Origin: Gammaproteobacteria bacterium
GTDB lineage: Bacteria; Pseudomonadota; Gammaproteobacteria; Steroidobacterales; Steroidobacteraceae
NCBI GenBank assembly: GCA_028293765.1
Contig: JAQGOG010000176.1
Coordinates: forward strand, 1-50,897
DNA: 50,897 nt
Direction of reading: 5' to 3'
The translations under genes were made by a program, and so were the position numbers. Numbering within the stretch: position 1 is the stretch's first letter; every line of letters starts with the position of its first letter. Positions 1 to 9,388 of this stretch are shown here, in pieces. Under the pieces are notes generated by a model. That model was not told the origin of the DNA. It ran no database searches and saw only the letters and a program-made list of their open reading frames with translations.

Positions 1-82
1 GCCATGGGGGGCAGGAAAGTGCGTCGTTTCGGTGCGCCGGGATACGGCGCTGGCGCGGCTCGATCCCTCTGAACCGTTTCGA

Positions 83-1111
83 TCACGGAAGGGCAGGCGG
101 TGAGGATAGCCGGTAGAAATGCCACAGGGCGTATGCTGCGAAAACTGCGTACAGCAATCCGACCGAAGCCAACGCCCGACCCGTCATGGCGCCGCGCCGA
201 AAAAGCAGCCACAGCAGAACGATAGCGGTAGCCGTGACGAGACCCGCAACCAACAAGGGCTCATCGAACATCCAGGGTGTGAAATACAAGCCCAGTGCGC
301 TGGGGATGGTGGCTTGAATCATCATCGCACCGGAGATGTTGGCGAGAGCGAGGCGTTCCTTGCCTTGCCGCACCCAGATCAGCGCGTTCAGGGTTTCGGG
401 AAGCTCCGTGGCCACCGGGCTGAGCAGCAAGGCGACCACATGAGGCGCCATGCCCAGCGCGGCGCCAATATGCTCGAGCTGCCCCACGAAGACGCGCGAG
501 GCGACCGCGATCACGGCTAGCGCCGCGATGGTCTGCGCAACAACCCAACCCAAGGAGGGTTCCAGCGTACGCGGGCGAAACTTCAGCGGCTCCAGGTCGT
601 GCTCCTCGGGAGCGGTCTCACCACCGCGAAGTTCCCGCCACACATAGGCAGCGTATGCAAGCACGAGTAGCACCGCGAGCCACGGTTTCAGCGCGAAGCT
701 CACGAGCCCTAGGCCCACCGTGCACGCGAAGATGATCGCAAACCATTCCTGATCGCGGCTCAGTCGGCGCTGATCGATGGCGACTCTTGCGTCCCCACGC
801 GGCACTCGATTGCGATTTGCAAGCAGCGTAAAGCCCACCACCGCATACGCGACGGTCGCCAGAACCAAAGGTCCGCCGACGGCAGCTCCGACGCCGAGAT
901 CCCGCTCCTCCGGAGAGCGGCCCAAGACGACGGCGGTGAAGGTCACGGCGCTTTCCGGCAGCGCGGTCCCAAACGCGGCCAACACGGTGCCCGTAGCCGT
1001 CGCCGCCAGATTCAGCCGCTTGCCAAGCCACTCGACAGCGTTGACGAAGAATTCACAGGCCAGATAGATCGCGCCTGCGGAAGCAAGAAACAGGACCACC
1101 GTGAGGATCAT
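83..1111 (-). CDS. CaCA-family (sodium/calcium exchanger-like) cation antiporter
   Basis: This is an inner-membrane cation antiporter of the Na_Ca_ex family, 342 residues from the chosen ATG. It has the two inverted repeats of the family. The first carries GTALPES and the second carries SPVATELPETLNAL; these acidic alpha-repeat motifs bind the transported cation. Hydrophobic segments fill most of the protein. The frame stays open 44 codons further upstream (to 1243), but that extension is rich in Arg and Pro, lacks membrane character and runs into the probable riboswitch, so I place the start at 1111, directly before the first membrane helix. The substrate (Ca2+, Mn2+ or another cation) cannot be read from the sequence. 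The leader argues for manganese control. Family assignment is firm; start and substrate are inferred. Confidence 0.85.
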   Translation of the reverse strand: MILTVVLFLASAGAIYLACEFFVNAVEWLGKRLNLAATATGTVLAAFGTALPESAVTFTAVVLGRSPEERDLGVGAAVGGPLVLATVAYAVVGFTLLANRNRVPRGDARVAIDQRRLSRDQEWFAIIFACTVGLGLVSFALKPWLAVLLVLAYAAYVWRELRGGETAPEEHDLEPLKFRPRTLEPSLGWVVAQTIAALAVIAVASRVFVGQLEHIGAALGMAPHVVALLLSPVATELPETLNALIWVRQGKERLALANISGAMMIQATIPSALGLYFTPWMFDEPLLVAGLVTATAIVLLWLLFRRGAMTGRALASVGLLYAVFAAYALWHFYRLSSPPALP

Positions 1112-1189
1112 CAGGTTCCAACAGCCGGGCGAGCAGAAAGCCAATGGCGCGCCGATTCGGCTCGCCCGGCTAGGGTGAGCGGATCGCGG

Positions 1190-1327
1190 CCAAAGGTCTC
1201 GCCGGGCGCGCCCCGGAGCCGGGACAGGCTCCTGAAGGCTCACTACTCACGCCACGAGATCGGTCGATCTCGAGTCTGTTGACGTGAGCTCCTCCTTTGA
1301 GAACAGGAGGTTAGCTACTCCCCAATG
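1190..1327 (-). ncRNA. Probable yybP-ykoY (Mn2+) riboswitch
   Basis: Read on the minus strand, this leader has the conserved GGGGAGTAGC block near its 5' end, then a CCTCCT/AGGAGG hairpin, then GTCAACA followed by ACTCG. Next comes a helix CGAGATCG/CGATCTCG, and the element closes with GCGAGACC about 120 nt downstream. These blocks, in this order, are those of the yybP-ykoY family. That family senses Mn2+ and commonly precedes cation exporters, including CaCA exchangers. It sits about 80 nt before the antiporter start. I could not fold it or test it with a covariance model, and the P1 helix is not obvious by eye, so the exact ends are approximate. Confidence 0.65.
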
Positions 1328-1460
1328 ACGGAAGCGCACAGGGTACCCAATCGGCAGGCGTGAGTGCAACCCGTTCGGCCGCCCACGTTGTGCCGAGCAT
1401 CCATTCAGCTGAACGAGTATATGCTGGAGGCGCTACTTATCCGCTTTGGAGCAGGAACCT

Positions 1461-1901
1461 GTGACAAACCCTGAGAAAACGAGCGGGCGCACGCTTGCCG
1501 GAAAATGTGGTTGCCGCACTGTCCACTACGCCGTGGCGGACGAATTTCTCTACGCCGCGAACTGCCACTGCTCGGACTGCCGACGGACGACGGGTTCGGC
1601 CTTTAAGCCGTTCGCCGGTATAGAGCGCGACAAGCTGGTGGTCACCGAGGGCGGGGACAACCTGATGATCTTTGGCGACGAAAATGCCCACGACGCGCAC
1701 TGTAAAGCGTGCGGCTCGCTCCTCTATTCGCTTGTCCGCGACGGCGCGTTCGTTCACGTAGCCATGGGGACTCTTGTCGACGATCCGACCATCCGCCCGA
1801 CCAAGCACATTTTCGTCGGTTCCAAGGCACCGTGGTTTACGATCACCGACGACCTGCCCCAATACGAAGAGCACGTGGTCGCCGGACCTGTCGGCGCATA
1901 G
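1461..1901 (+). CDS. GFA-family zinc-binding protein
   Basis: The protein has 146 residues and belongs to the GFA (glutathione-dependent formaldehyde-activating) fold. Zinc-ligand cysteines appear as CGC near the N-terminus, then CHCSDCRRTTGSAF, and later HCKACGSLLYS. Length and motif order fit the whole family. Only a few members act on S-hydroxymethylglutathione, so the reaction here is not known. I chose GTG at 1461, which has AGGA five bases upstream. A TTG at 1446 would add five residues. It converges with the tetR gene and shows no operon partner. Confidence 0.85.
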   Translation: MTNPEKTSGRTLAGKCGCRTVHYAVADEFLYAANCHCSDCRRTTGSAFKPFAGIERDKLVVTEGGDNLMIFGDENAHDAHCKACGSLLYSLVRDGAFVHVAMGTLVDDPTIRPTKHIFVGSKAPWFTITDDLPQYEEHVVAGPVGA

Positions 1902-1964
1902 ACGCGTTGACATTCCGCAGCAGCGCCGGCAGTCGAGCGTCGCTTGCACGAGGAGGCTCGGGAG

Positions 1965-2546
1965 CTACGCCGCCTGTCCCAGCGTCACATCCAGACCTGG
2001 GAATGTGAGGCGCTGGAACACGGCATTGATTCTTTCCGGGGGCAGCGTCGAGGCGCTGTCCATCCACCAGACAATGGTCGACCACAATGCGCCAACGACG
2101 TAGTGCGTGGCCAGGTCAACGGAAGCATCGTCCCGACCGGCGCAACGACGCGTCGCCAGATCGTCTCGCACCAGGTCGCGAAGCATCCGTCTGAAGTGCT
2201 GCTGCACCGAGACCTCGCTCTCGGGGACGACGGTCATCAGATAAATGCTTCGAAGACTCGCCATGTGTTGAAAGAGAGGTAGCGTAAATCCCATACGTTG
2301 GCCCGGTCTCGTCTGCCGCGCCTGCTCCAGCGTTCCTCGCAATCGTGCGACGCTGCTGGCCAGTAGATCGTCCTTGCTCTTGAAATGGGCGTAGAAGGTG
2401 GCGCGTCCCACGCCAGACCGGTCGAGCAGATCCTGGATCGTCAAACGCTCGTAGCCGCGCTTGATCATCAGAGCGAACAAAGCATCCAACAGCAGCTCCC
2501 GGGTTCTCTGGACCCGGCGATCCGGCTTGCTCTTCGTGGCGCACAT
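1965..2546 (-). CDS. TetR/AcrR-family transcriptional repressor
   Basis: A 193-residue regulator with an N-terminal helix-turn-helix at about residues 12-58 (TRELLLDALFALMIKRGYER, then LLDRSGVGRATFYAHFKSKD), the standard TetR pattern. The C-terminal ligand-binding domain is variable and its inducer is not predictable. The gene is transcribed away from an ABC exporter operon, the usual layout for a local repressor of an efflux system. Palindromes in the 126-bp shared intergenic region are candidate operators. Confidence 0.92.
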   Translation of the reverse strand: MCATKSKPDRRVQRTRELLLDALFALMIKRGYERLTIQDLLDRSGVGRATFYAHFKSKDDLLASSVARLRGTLEQARQTRPGQRMGFTLPLFQHMASLRSIYLMTVVPESEVSVQQHFRRMLRDLVRDDLATRRCAGRDDASVDLATHYVVGALWSTIVWWMDSASTLPPERINAVFQRLTFPGLDVTLGQAA

Positions 2547-2574
2547 GCGAAGTTCCCGAACAATTGAGGGAGGG

Positions 2575-2592
2575 TTATTCGGAAACGAACAA
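2575..2592. promoter_or_regulatory. Candidate TetR operator
   Basis: TTATTCG-GAAA-CGAACAA is an 18-bp inverted repeat with one mismatch, located between the divergent tetR and ABC genes. Related half-sites occur nearby: CCGAACA at 2556-2562 and TGTTCGG at 2635-2641. Placement and symmetry fit a TetR dimer site; binding is inferred. Confidence 0.45.
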
Positions 2593-2628
2593 CTTTGCCG
2601 AGCTTGTGTTCGCTCTTTCCGATGCTGA

Positions 2629-2642
2629 ACCGTATGTTCGGT
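2629..2642. promoter_or_regulatory. Second palindrome in the tetR/ABC intergenic region
   Basis: ACCG-TATGTT-CGGT is a perfect 4-bp-arm palindrome 30 bp upstream of the ATP-binding protein start. It contains the TGTTCGG half-site also present in the first candidate operator. It may be a second, weaker operator or chance. Confidence 0.3.
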
Positions 2643-2672
2643 ATGAGTATATCGGACCAGGAGACAGGCGCC

Positions 2673-3392
2673 ATGACGAGCTCGATCGGCAATCCGTTGA
2701 TCCGCTTGCGAGACGTCTCAAAGTGCTACGAACTAGGCGCTCGTCGCTTCACCGCGCTTCGTCATATAAGCCTCGATGTGGATCACGGCGAGCGCGTCGC
2801 CTTCGTCGGCAAATCCGGGAGCGGGAAGACGACACTGATCAACCTGCTGACCGGCATCGACAGCCCCACGGCCGGCGAGATCCACGTAGCGGGGCATGCG
2901 ATTCATCAGATGTCCCAGGAGGAGCTGACAGTCTGGCGCGGCCGCAACGTCGGCATCGTCTTTCAGTTCTTCCAGCTGCTGCCTACGCTGACAATCGTGG
3001 AGAACGTCATGCTGCCCATGGACTTCTGCGACATGTTCGAACAATCGCAGCGTCGCCCACGCGCGCTCGCATTGCTTCGTCGGCTCGGCATCCCAGACCA
3101 GGCAGACAAGTTGCCGGCAGACCTCTCCGGCGGGCAACAGCAGCGGGCAGCGATCGCTCGGGCTCTCGCGAACGATCCACCCATCGTCGTCGCCGATGAG
3201 CCCACGGGAAACCTAGACGCATCGACGTCGGATGAAGTCATGAGTCTCCTCGGGTCGCTGGCGAACGACGGAAAGACCGTGCTTACGGTCACCCATGAGC
3301 GCGATGTCGATCGCTTCTTCACCAGGAAACTCACGCTGCGTGACGGAATGGTGGACGGGGACTCCGCAGGTGTGCTGAAGGTCTGCGCTTGA
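2673..3392 (+). CDS. ABC transporter ATP-binding protein (MacB/LolD type)
   Basis: A complete single nucleotide-binding domain of 239 residues. Walker A (GKSGSGKTT) lies at about residue 46, the signature LSGGQQQR at about 150 and Walker B with [11 protein letters not shown] at about 170. The EPTGNLD form is typical of the MacB/LolD/FtsE branch, which pairs with FtsX-like permeases. The ATG at 2673 has AGGAGA upstream; upstream in-frame starts (2643, 2595) lack a ribosome site. The stop codon overlaps the TTG start of the permease (TTGA), so the two are translationally coupled. Confidence 0.92.
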   Translation: MTSSIGNPLIRLRDVSKCYELGARRFTALRHISLDVDHGERVAFVGKSGSGKTTLINLLTGIDSPTAGEIHVAGHAIHQMSQEELTVWRGRNVGIVFQFFQLLPTLTIVENVMLPMDFCDMFEQSQRRPRALALLRRLGIPDQADKLPADLSGGQQQRAAIARALANDPPIVVADEPTGNLDASTSDEVMSLLGSLANDGKTVLTVTHERDVDRFFTRKLTLRDGMVDGDSAGVLKVCA

Positions 3393-5794
3393 GCCCGCGA
3401 TGGACAAAGATGCTGCGTGACAGCTACGCGGCGCGCGGACGCCTGGTCATGGTCGTAGTTGCGTTGGCCGTCAGTATTGCTGCGGTTACAACGATGCTGG
3501 CTGCGTACAACGTTTTGATGCGCGAAGTGCCCCGCAATTACCTCAGCACGAATCCGGCCTCTGCGCAGCTGGAGATGGATGGGGCCGTGAGCGACGAACT
3601 GCTGAGCCAGGTTCGCAATCGTCCGAACATCGCGGGGGCGGAGGCAGCCGCCACAGTGCTTGCTCGCATCAAAGTCGGTCCCAACGAGTGGCTGCCCCTC
3701 CTGCTGTTCGTAGTGCCAAACTTTGAATCCCTGCAGATCAACACGCTGGAGCATGAGTCGGGTGCGTGGCCACCGCCATCTGGTGCCATGCTCGTCGAGC
3801 GAAGCGCGTTGCCACTGACACGAGCCGCGCGGAATCGCATGATAAGCATCGAGTTGCCACAGGCCGGCCGGCGCTCGATATTGATTGCCGGAACCGTGCA
3901 CGACCCGGGCCTTGCGCCGGCGTGGCAGGAGCAGACTATCTACGGCTACGTCACGCCGCAGAGCCTGGCCGACCTCGGCGAACCGACGAAGTTGGATTTG
4001 CTAAAGATCGTCGTCGGTCACGGTGCTGGAGACGCCAATGCCATCGGATCCACCGTGCGAGACCTCGCGTCATGGCTGAACGCCCAAGGCCATCATGTCC
4101 TCGAGGCGCGCATTCCGCCGCCTAAGCGACATCCACATCAAGCCCAGATGTCAGCGGTGCTCGTGATGCTGCTGATCTTCAGTCTGCTCGCGCTGTTCCT
4201 AGGCGCGGTGCTCACGGCTAGCGTCGTCGGCGGTCTGCTCGCACAGCACGTGCGACAGATCGCAATAATGAAAGCAATTGGGGCACGTTCGCGCCAGGTA
4301 GCGCGCCTGTACATGGGTTTGGTCTGCTCCCTCGGTATCGCTGCAGTGGCGATCGGCCTGCCGCTCGGTCTGATGGCGGCTCGCGGCTTCATCGCAATCG
4401 TTGCCGAGCTCCTGAACTTGCAGATAGACAGTCTCGCGCTGCCTTGGTGGGTGTTCGTTGTAACGCTGCTGCTCGGGATTGTCGCACCTGCCGTCGCCGC
4501 ACTGGTTCCTGTCATGGTCGCCGCACGCCGAACGGTGAGGCATGCCATCGATGATTACGGCGTGAGTGCCGGCGGGCAGGGCTCGTCCTGGACTCGGCGA
4601 GCCCTAGCAAGAATTCGCGTGACCGACGCCGCCTCGAATCTTGTCGTCCGCAACCTGTTTCGACGCCGCACCCGACTTGTCTTGACTCTTTCGCTTCTGG
4701 CTGGCGCGGGCGCAATGTTCATCACCAGCCTCAATCTCAAGGCCGCGTGGGAGCACGCTATCACGCAGGCGGTCAGCGACAGGCATTTTGATCTGGAGCT
4801 CGGACTTCAGAAGATCGCCTCGCTGGAGCGCGTCCTTGCAGTCACCACTGCAGTGCCGGGCGTGGTCAATGTCGAGCCGTGGAACGTAGCGGCCGCCTCT
4901 ATCGGAAACAAGGATGGACTCGATGTGGTTCGCCGTTATCCCGATGGCGCACACGGGGGGATTGTCTTGCGTGGCGCACCGCCGAATACGCAGCTTATCG
5001 CCCACACTATGATCGAAGGGCGGTGGTTGCGACAGCAGGATAACGATGCTGTCGTCATCAACACGCTGGCGCGAACGAGCGCCCTTCGGGGGGCGAAATT
5101 GGGCGACTGGGTATCCCTTAGCGTGGATCATCGCCCGTTGAAGCTGCGAATCGTCGGTGTGGTACGCGAACTGCTAACGCCCGGCGCGGCTTACGTCACG
5201 CCCGGCACCTTTGCTCGGGCAATGCGCGCTGTCGGGCTCGTCAACGCCGTGCGGATCGTGCTCGCGGATCGTGAGCAGGCGGACGGGGTGGCCGGCGCAA
5301 TCGTCCAAGCGCTCGAACGGGAGCACATCGGCGTGAAATCCGTGCTCACCGACAAGCGCCTCACGGCTGCGCAGGGCGGCCACGTCTACATCCTGGTCCT
5401 CGCTCTGGGCTTCATCGCGGCCATGATGGCGGTGGTCGGCATGTTGGGGCTGGCGTCGTCGCTTGGAACTTCCGTAATCGAGCGCACCCGCGAATTCGGC
5501 GTAATGCGCGCCATCGGTGCTCGCTCTGGGACGGTCATCAGGACAGTCGTGGGCGAGGGCCTGCTGATAGGTGTGTTGAGTTGGATCGTTGCACTGCTGT
5601 TGTCTTTGCCGCTATCAGCACAAGTCGGTGAGGTGCTGGCATCCATATCAACCCAGGAGCTGTCGTTGGAATTGTCGGTGTCCGGCGCCGGGTGGTGGCT
5701 GGCGATCGTGCTTTTCGGTTCGACTGCAGTCAGCTTCTGCCCGGCGAGGCAGGCATCGAAACTGACGGTCAGGCAAACACTCGTTGCGCTATAG
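3389..5794 (+). CDS. FtsX-like ABC transporter permease
   Basis: An 801-residue inner-membrane permease with two FtsX halves. There is one N-terminal membrane helix (about 20-42), a periplasmic domain, three helices around 255-390, another helix near 430, a second periplasmic domain, and a final FtsX domain at about 670-795. Both FtsX repeats carry the family signature: [16 protein letters not shown] in the first and [20 protein letters not shown] in the second. The start is TTG at 3389 overlapping the upstream stop; an ATG at 3410 is the alternative. No membrane fusion protein gene is adjacent, so it may work without an outer-membrane channel, or extract lipid or peptide substrates. The substrate is unknown. 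Confidence 0.88.
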   Translation: MSPRWTKMLRDSYAARGRLVMVVVALAVSIAAVTTMLAAYNVLMREVPRNYLSTNPASAQLEMDGAVSDELLSQVRNRPNIAGAEAAATVLARIKVGPNEWLPLLLFVVPNFESLQINTLEHESGAWPPPSGAMLVERSALPLTRAARNRMISIELPQAGRRSILIAGTVHDPGLAPAWQEQTIYGYVTPQSLADLGEPTKLDLLKIVVGHGAGDANAIGSTVRDLASWLNAQGHHVLEARIPPPKRHPHQAQMSAVLVMLLIFSLLALFLGAVLTASVVGGLLAQHVRQIAIMKAIGARSRQVARLYMGLVCSLGIAAVAIGLPLGLMAARGFIAIVAELLNLQIDSLALPWWVFVVTLLLGIVAPAVAALVPVMVAARRTVRHAIDDYGVSAGGQGSSWTRRALARIRVTDAASNLVVRNLFRRRTRLVLTLSLLAGAGAMFITSLNLKAAWEHAITQAVSDRHFDLELGLQKIASLERVLAVTTAVPGVVNVEPWNVAAASIGNKDGLDVVRRYPDGAHGGIVLRGAPPNTQLIAHTMIEGRWLRQQDNDAVVINTLARTSALRGAKLGDWVSLSVDHRPLKLRIVGVVRELLTPGAAYVTPGTFARAMRAVGLVNAVRIVLADREQADGVAGAIVQALEREHIGVKSVLTDKRLTAAQGGHVYILVLALGFIAAMMAVVGMLGLASSLGTSVIERTREFGVMRAIGARSGTVIRTVVGEGLLIGVLSWIVALLLSLPLSAQVGEVLASISTQELSLELSVSGAGWWLAIVLFGSTAVSFCPARQASKLTVRQTLVAL

Positions 5795-5809
5795 ACCGCG
5801 GAGGGTTCC

Positions 5810-5923
5810 ATGAAGAGACAGATTGCCATCCTCGCGGGGATCGCGCTGCTGCTGGTCGGCACTTTGTGGCTTGCACACCATGTCGATTTAATCGCTTGCC
5901 TGAAGCACTTGCACGGCGGCTAG
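5810..5923 (+). CDS. Small single-span membrane protein (37 residues)
   Basis: A short reading frame 15 bases after the permease stop, with a strong Shine-Dalgarno GGAGGG six bases before ATG. The peptide starts MKRQ, has a hydrophobic helix (residues 5-21) and ends with LIACLKHLHGG, a basic, His-containing tail. Strand, spacing and ribosome site all support translation as the last gene of the tetR-controlled exporter operon. Its role is unknown; it could be a small accessory subunit. Confidence 0.6.
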   Translation: MKRQIAILAGIALLLVGTLWLAHHVDLIACLKHLHGG

Positions 5924-6101
5924 CCGGGCCTGAGCAAGCATTCATGCATCCGCTACCTCGCTTACCGGCCGAACCCTTCCATTCTCTTTAGCGGACGGCC
6001 GGAGCGTCGCACTGGCCGGAGCCAAGAACTTCGGCGCCCGTCTTGTGATCGTCGCCAGCTAGAATACAGGCCCGCCTCGCGTGACGACTGGATCGAGATC
6101 T

Positions 6102-6878
6102 ATGGCAAGTTCCCCCGACCTCCCTGTCCATCGTTTCCTGGGCCGCGACGGCGCGAAGCTCGCCTATCGCGAGATGGGGGACGGCCGGCCCCTGGTACTG
6201 GTTCACGGCTACTTCTCGACCGCGACGGTTAACTGGGTACGCTACCGCCATGCCGCAGAGATCGCGGCGCGCGGTTATCGCGTCATCATGCCGGACCTTC
6301 GGGGCCACGGTGACAGCGCCAAGCCACACGATGCTGCCGCCTATCCTCCCGATGTGCTTGCCGACGACGGTTTCGCGCTGGTCGAGCAACTCGGACTTAC
6401 TGACTATGATTTAGGTGGCTACTCGCTCGGGGCACGGACGACGGTGCGAATGCTGGCGCGCGGCGCGAGCCCGGGCCGTGCGATTTTGGCGGGGATGGGG
6501 CTGGAAGGGATCATCCACACGGCTGGGCGCGGCGCTCACTTCCGCCGCATCCTAACCAACCTCGGCACGTTCGAGCCCGGTTCGGTGGAATGGATGGCGG
6601 AGGCATTCCTGAAGACCGTCGGCGGCGATCCGGTGGCGCTGCTCCACATTCTCGACACCTTCGTCGATACGCCTCGCGAAGCGCTGGCGCGGATCGGGAT
6701 GCCGACGCTAGTGTTGATGGGTGCCGAGGACGACGACAATGGCTCTGCCGAGGCATTGTCCGCCGCGCTGCCGGATGGCCGGTACGCCGTAGTGCCCGGC
6801 AACCACATGAGCGCAGTCACCAAGCCGGAGCTTGGTGTGGCGATTGCCGAGTTTCTTGACGGCGGCACAAAGAGTTGA
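6102..6878 (+). CDS. Alpha/beta-fold hydrolase
   Basis: A 258-residue cytoplasmic alpha/beta hydrolase. HG in LVLVHGYFS marks the oxyanion region, the nucleophile elbow is GYSLGAR, an acidic residue follows VLMGAEDDD, and the catalytic His is in PGNHMSAV. The ATG at 6102 is chosen because the conserved domain begins right after it; an in-frame GTG at 6081 is possible. It stands alone between the exporter operon and the DUF2188 gene. The substrate is not predictable. Confidence 0.88.
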   Translation: MASSPDLPVHRFLGRDGAKLAYREMGDGRPLVLVHGYFSTATVNWVRYRHAAEIAARGYRVIMPDLRGHGDSAKPHDAAAYPPDVLADDGFALVEQLGLTDYDLGGYSLGARTTVRMLARGASPGRAILAGMGLEGIIHTAGRGAHFRRILTNLGTFEPGSVEWMAEAFLKTVGGDPVALLHILDTFVDTPREALARIGMPTLVLMGAEDDDNGSAEALSAALPDGRYAVVPGNHMSAVTKPELGVAIAEFLDGGTKS

Positions 6879-7143
6879 TCGGTTTCGTGAGGCGCTGCCG
6901 CCACTGTGTTGGGCGTGCCCCGGCTGAATTGCCGCGGGCAATTTGAGAAGCACGGCGGGGAAATCGCGGCAGCGAGCGCCCGCGGCAAATTGGGCCACCG
7001 CAAGCGTGCGGCGCGAATGCCCGCGGTCAAGGTTGCTCCGGTGGCGTGCGTCGGTCAAAAAGTGACCGGTGCCGAAATTGGATACTATTGAGCCGCACTT
7101 GCGGGCAGCGACCTTTCCCATTCAAGTAAAGGAATCAGCGCGC

Positions 7144-7383
7144 ATGACCAAGATCACCTATGAGATCGTTGAACATGACGGCGGTTGGGCTTACCGTGTC
7201 GCCGGAACGTACTCCGAGACCTTTCCATCGCACGATGCCGCCCGGAAAGCAGCGGAACGTGCGGCGCGGGAACAGGGAGTTCCCGGAGATTCGACGCCTA
7301 TCTCATATGAAGACGCCAAGGGTCGATGGCACGACGAGGTCTCCCCCGGGGACGATCGCCCGGAAACGGACGTTGAGGGTTGA
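7144..7383 (+). CDS. DUF2188 domain protein
   Basis: A 79-residue soluble protein. The pattern GGWAYRVAGTYSETFPSHDAA followed by an Ala/Arg helix matches the short DUF2188 family, whose function is unknown. AAAGGA lies eleven bases before ATG 7144. Earlier in-frame starts (from 7069) have no ribosome site. The 265 bases upstream contain no gene I can support. Confidence 0.75.
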   Translation: MTKITYEIVEHDGGWAYRVAGTYSETFPSHDAARKAAERAAREQGVPGDSTPISYEDAKGRWHDEVSPGDDRPETDVEG

Positions 7384-7580
7384 CGGCCACGTGCGGAAAA
7401 GTGATGAGCCGAGAGTGACGCGGCGAGCTCTTTGCAGATAGCCCGCACCTGCTTGTCCGTCATGGGAGGCAATATGCCCTGCCATGCGGATGAGGTGGCG
7501 TCGTATGGCGATTGCCCCATGCGGCGGCGCATTGTGAAGGGTGTTGTTTGTCTAGCTGGACTGGCGCTTGCCGCCGGTCA

Positions 7581-8681
7581 TCAGCCCTTGGCGTTGTCCA
7601 GATGCCAGTCGCGCAGGGTGGCCGCCTCTTTCTGTGGCTCGAGGCCGGCATGCAGCTTCGCCTGCCGGTCCGCCGGCAGCGATTGAAACCAAGCGAGAGT
7701 GTCGCGGACGGTCTCCTGCAAAGGACGGCAGCGAAGACCGGTCTTGATCGCCGGCTTTGCCGACGTGAGCGAGGCGGCTGCCATCTCGCCTTTCATCGGT
7801 GACCACGGCGGCAGGTCCAGCTCTGCGGCTTTCCAGTGGGCGGCAAGAAAATCTTCCGGTACCCAGGTGACTGCGGTGCCGGCCTTCGGCGTCGCGCGTT
7901 GGCTCGCCGTGATTAGGTCGCCCATCGTGAAGGCCCCGGGAGGTGACACGGCATTGAAATAACCGGTGCTGCGCGAGTCCACGAGCTTCATCATCCAGGC
8001 CGCGAGATCGCGCACGTCGATAATCTGAACCGGATCGCGCGGCGTCCCGGGTGCCAGCATCTCACCGCCCTTGGACGCGCGGACGGGCCAGTACGTGAAC
8101 CGATCGGTGGAGTCCAATGGCCCCACGATATAACCGGGTCGGACGATACTGATGCGCCCTTTGAACGCTTCCGCCGAGTACTGCTCGCACGAGGCCTTCA
8201 TGGGGCCGTACGTGTCGTTCGTGACTTCTTCGATGTCGGGATTCGATAATTTCCCAGTCGGGGAGCGTTCGTCGTTCGGCTTCGCGAAGCTCGCGTAGGC
8301 AGAGATGCTCGAGATGAACAGGCAATAGCCGACGTTCGGCGCCAGCAGATCGGCAGACATCTTCACGAACTTTGGAATGTAGCCGGTGTCGTCGATCACC
8401 ACGTCCCACTTGCGTCCGCGCAGCGCGTCGAGTTGACCTTTCCGATCGCCGAGCAGCGTTTCAACATCCGCAACCCCGTCCGCGGAGCGTTTGCCGCGGT
8501 TGAAATGCGTCACCTTCCAGCCGCGGCGCAGCGCTTCCTGTGTCAGATGAGGGCCGATGAAGCCCGTGCCGCCGAGAATCAGAATCGTTTTCGTCTTTGA
8601 GGCGGTGGCGCGGACAGCCGGCATCGCGGCGCTCGCTGCCAGACAGGCACCGATCTGTAACACCTCACGACGGGTCGTCAT
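7581..8681 (-). CDS. Tat-exported NAD-dependent epimerase/dehydratase-like protein
   Basis: A 366-residue protein. It begins with a twin-arginine signal (TRREVLQ, a hydrophobic stretch, Ala-rich cleavage region at about 20-27), followed by a Rossmann motif GGTGFIG at about 37-43. The domain resembles the extended SDR/isoflavone-reductase-like family found as twin-arginine-signal reductases. Export through Tat suggests the cofactor is inserted before translocation. It is the last gene of a leftward operon, 23 bases after the hydrolase stop. The substrate is unknown; a sugar- or lignan-type small molecule is possible. Confidence 0.82.
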   Translation of the reverse strand: MTTRREVLQIGACLAASAAMPAVRATASKTKTILILGGTGFIGPHLTQEALRRGWKVTHFNRGKRSADGVADVETLLGDRKGQLDALRGRKWDVVIDDTGYIPKFVKMSADLLAPNVGYCLFISSISAYASFAKPNDERSPTGKLSNPDIEEVTNDTYGPMKASCEQYSAEAFKGRISIVRPGYIVGPLDSTDRFTYWPVRASKGGEMLAPGTPRDPVQIIDVRDLAAWMMKLVDSRSTGYFNAVSPPGAFTMGDLITASQRATPKAGTAVTWVPEDFLAAHWKAAELDLPPWSPMKGEMAAASLTSAKPAIKTGLRCRPLQETVRDTLAWFQSLPADRQAKLHAGLEPQKEAATLRDWHLDNAKG

Positions 8682-8704
8682 GCTCGTTCTCCCGGATCAA
8701 TTGC

Positions 8705-9388
8705 TCAAGCCAGAACTGTGTCGATCCAGTCTGCCAGCGTTGCCGACAACTCGCTTAGGACCTGCGCGTCGGTTCGTCCGCTGCGCGCCGGTACATGGAA
8801 GGAATGGTTGGCGCCGTCGAAGAGTTTCAGGGTGGCGCCTGTGCCGATCCTCTGCGCCAACGGCTCGAGCAAGCTGAGCTCGGCAAGCTCGTCCCGAGTA
8901 CCCTGGAGAAACAGCATCGGGATGTGTACCTGGAACAGGTGCTGCGCCCGATCTTCCGAGGGCTTCTTGGCGGGGTGGAGCGGAAACCCGAGAAAAGCGA
9001 GGCCGCGGACGGCCGCTAACGGGGTTTCAGCTTGAGTCTGCGAGGTCATTCGCCCGCCAAAGGAACGACCTCCGGCAATGAGCGGAACCGAGGTGCGCCG
9101 TGATGCTTCGGCCACCGCGGCACGAACAGTTGCATGACACACCTTCGGCGGATCCGGCCGTTTCGAACCGCGGTCCATGTACGGAAACTGGTAACGCAGG
9201 CTCGCGATTCTCAGCGCCGCCAACTCGGCGGCGACGGATTCGAGGAAGGGGTGGCGCATGCCGGCACCGGCTCCGTGTGCCATCACAAAGCAAGCTTTGG
9301 CGCGCGTGGCTGGTTGCCACAGCGCCGAGACGCCGAGGGCGCCGTCCACCGTGAACGTCACGGGCGCGGCGACTGTGGATGAAGTCAC
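8705..9388 (-). CDS. Dienelactone hydrolase-like alpha/beta hydrolase (KAN/YqjL-like)
   Basis: A 227-residue alpha/beta hydrolase. The family motif MAHGAGAGMRHPF is followed by the nucleophile elbow GGRSFGGRM, an acidic residue in LQGTRDELAE and a His in GANHSFHV. I chose GTG at 9388: its GTGA overlaps the stop codon of the upstream small gene and AGGAGAGG lies about ten bases before it. The frame is open further upstream, but that extension overlaps the small gene and is His/Arg-rich. It is probably cotranscribed with the epimerase. The substrate is unknown. Confidence 0.85.
   Translation of the reverse strand: MTSSTVAAPVTFTVDGALGVSALWQPATRAKACFVMAHGAGAGMRHPFLESVAAELAALRIASLRYQFPYMDRGSKRPDPPKVCHATVRAAVAEASRRTSVPLIAGGRSFGGRMTSQTQAETPLAAVRGLAFLGFPLHPAKKPSEDRAQHLFQVHIPMLFLQGTRDELAELSLLEPLAQRIGTGATLKLFDGANHSFHVPARSGRTDAQVLSELSATLADWIDTVLA

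Noticed and set aside
1112..1243. 44-residue N-terminal extension of the cation antiporter
   Set aside because: Overlaps the probable riboswitch and lacks membrane character.
7191..7532. Minus-strand frame opposite the DUF2188 gene with MTDKQVRAICKELA
   Set aside because: The short plausible start runs into antisense of DUF2188; no ribosome site and no family.
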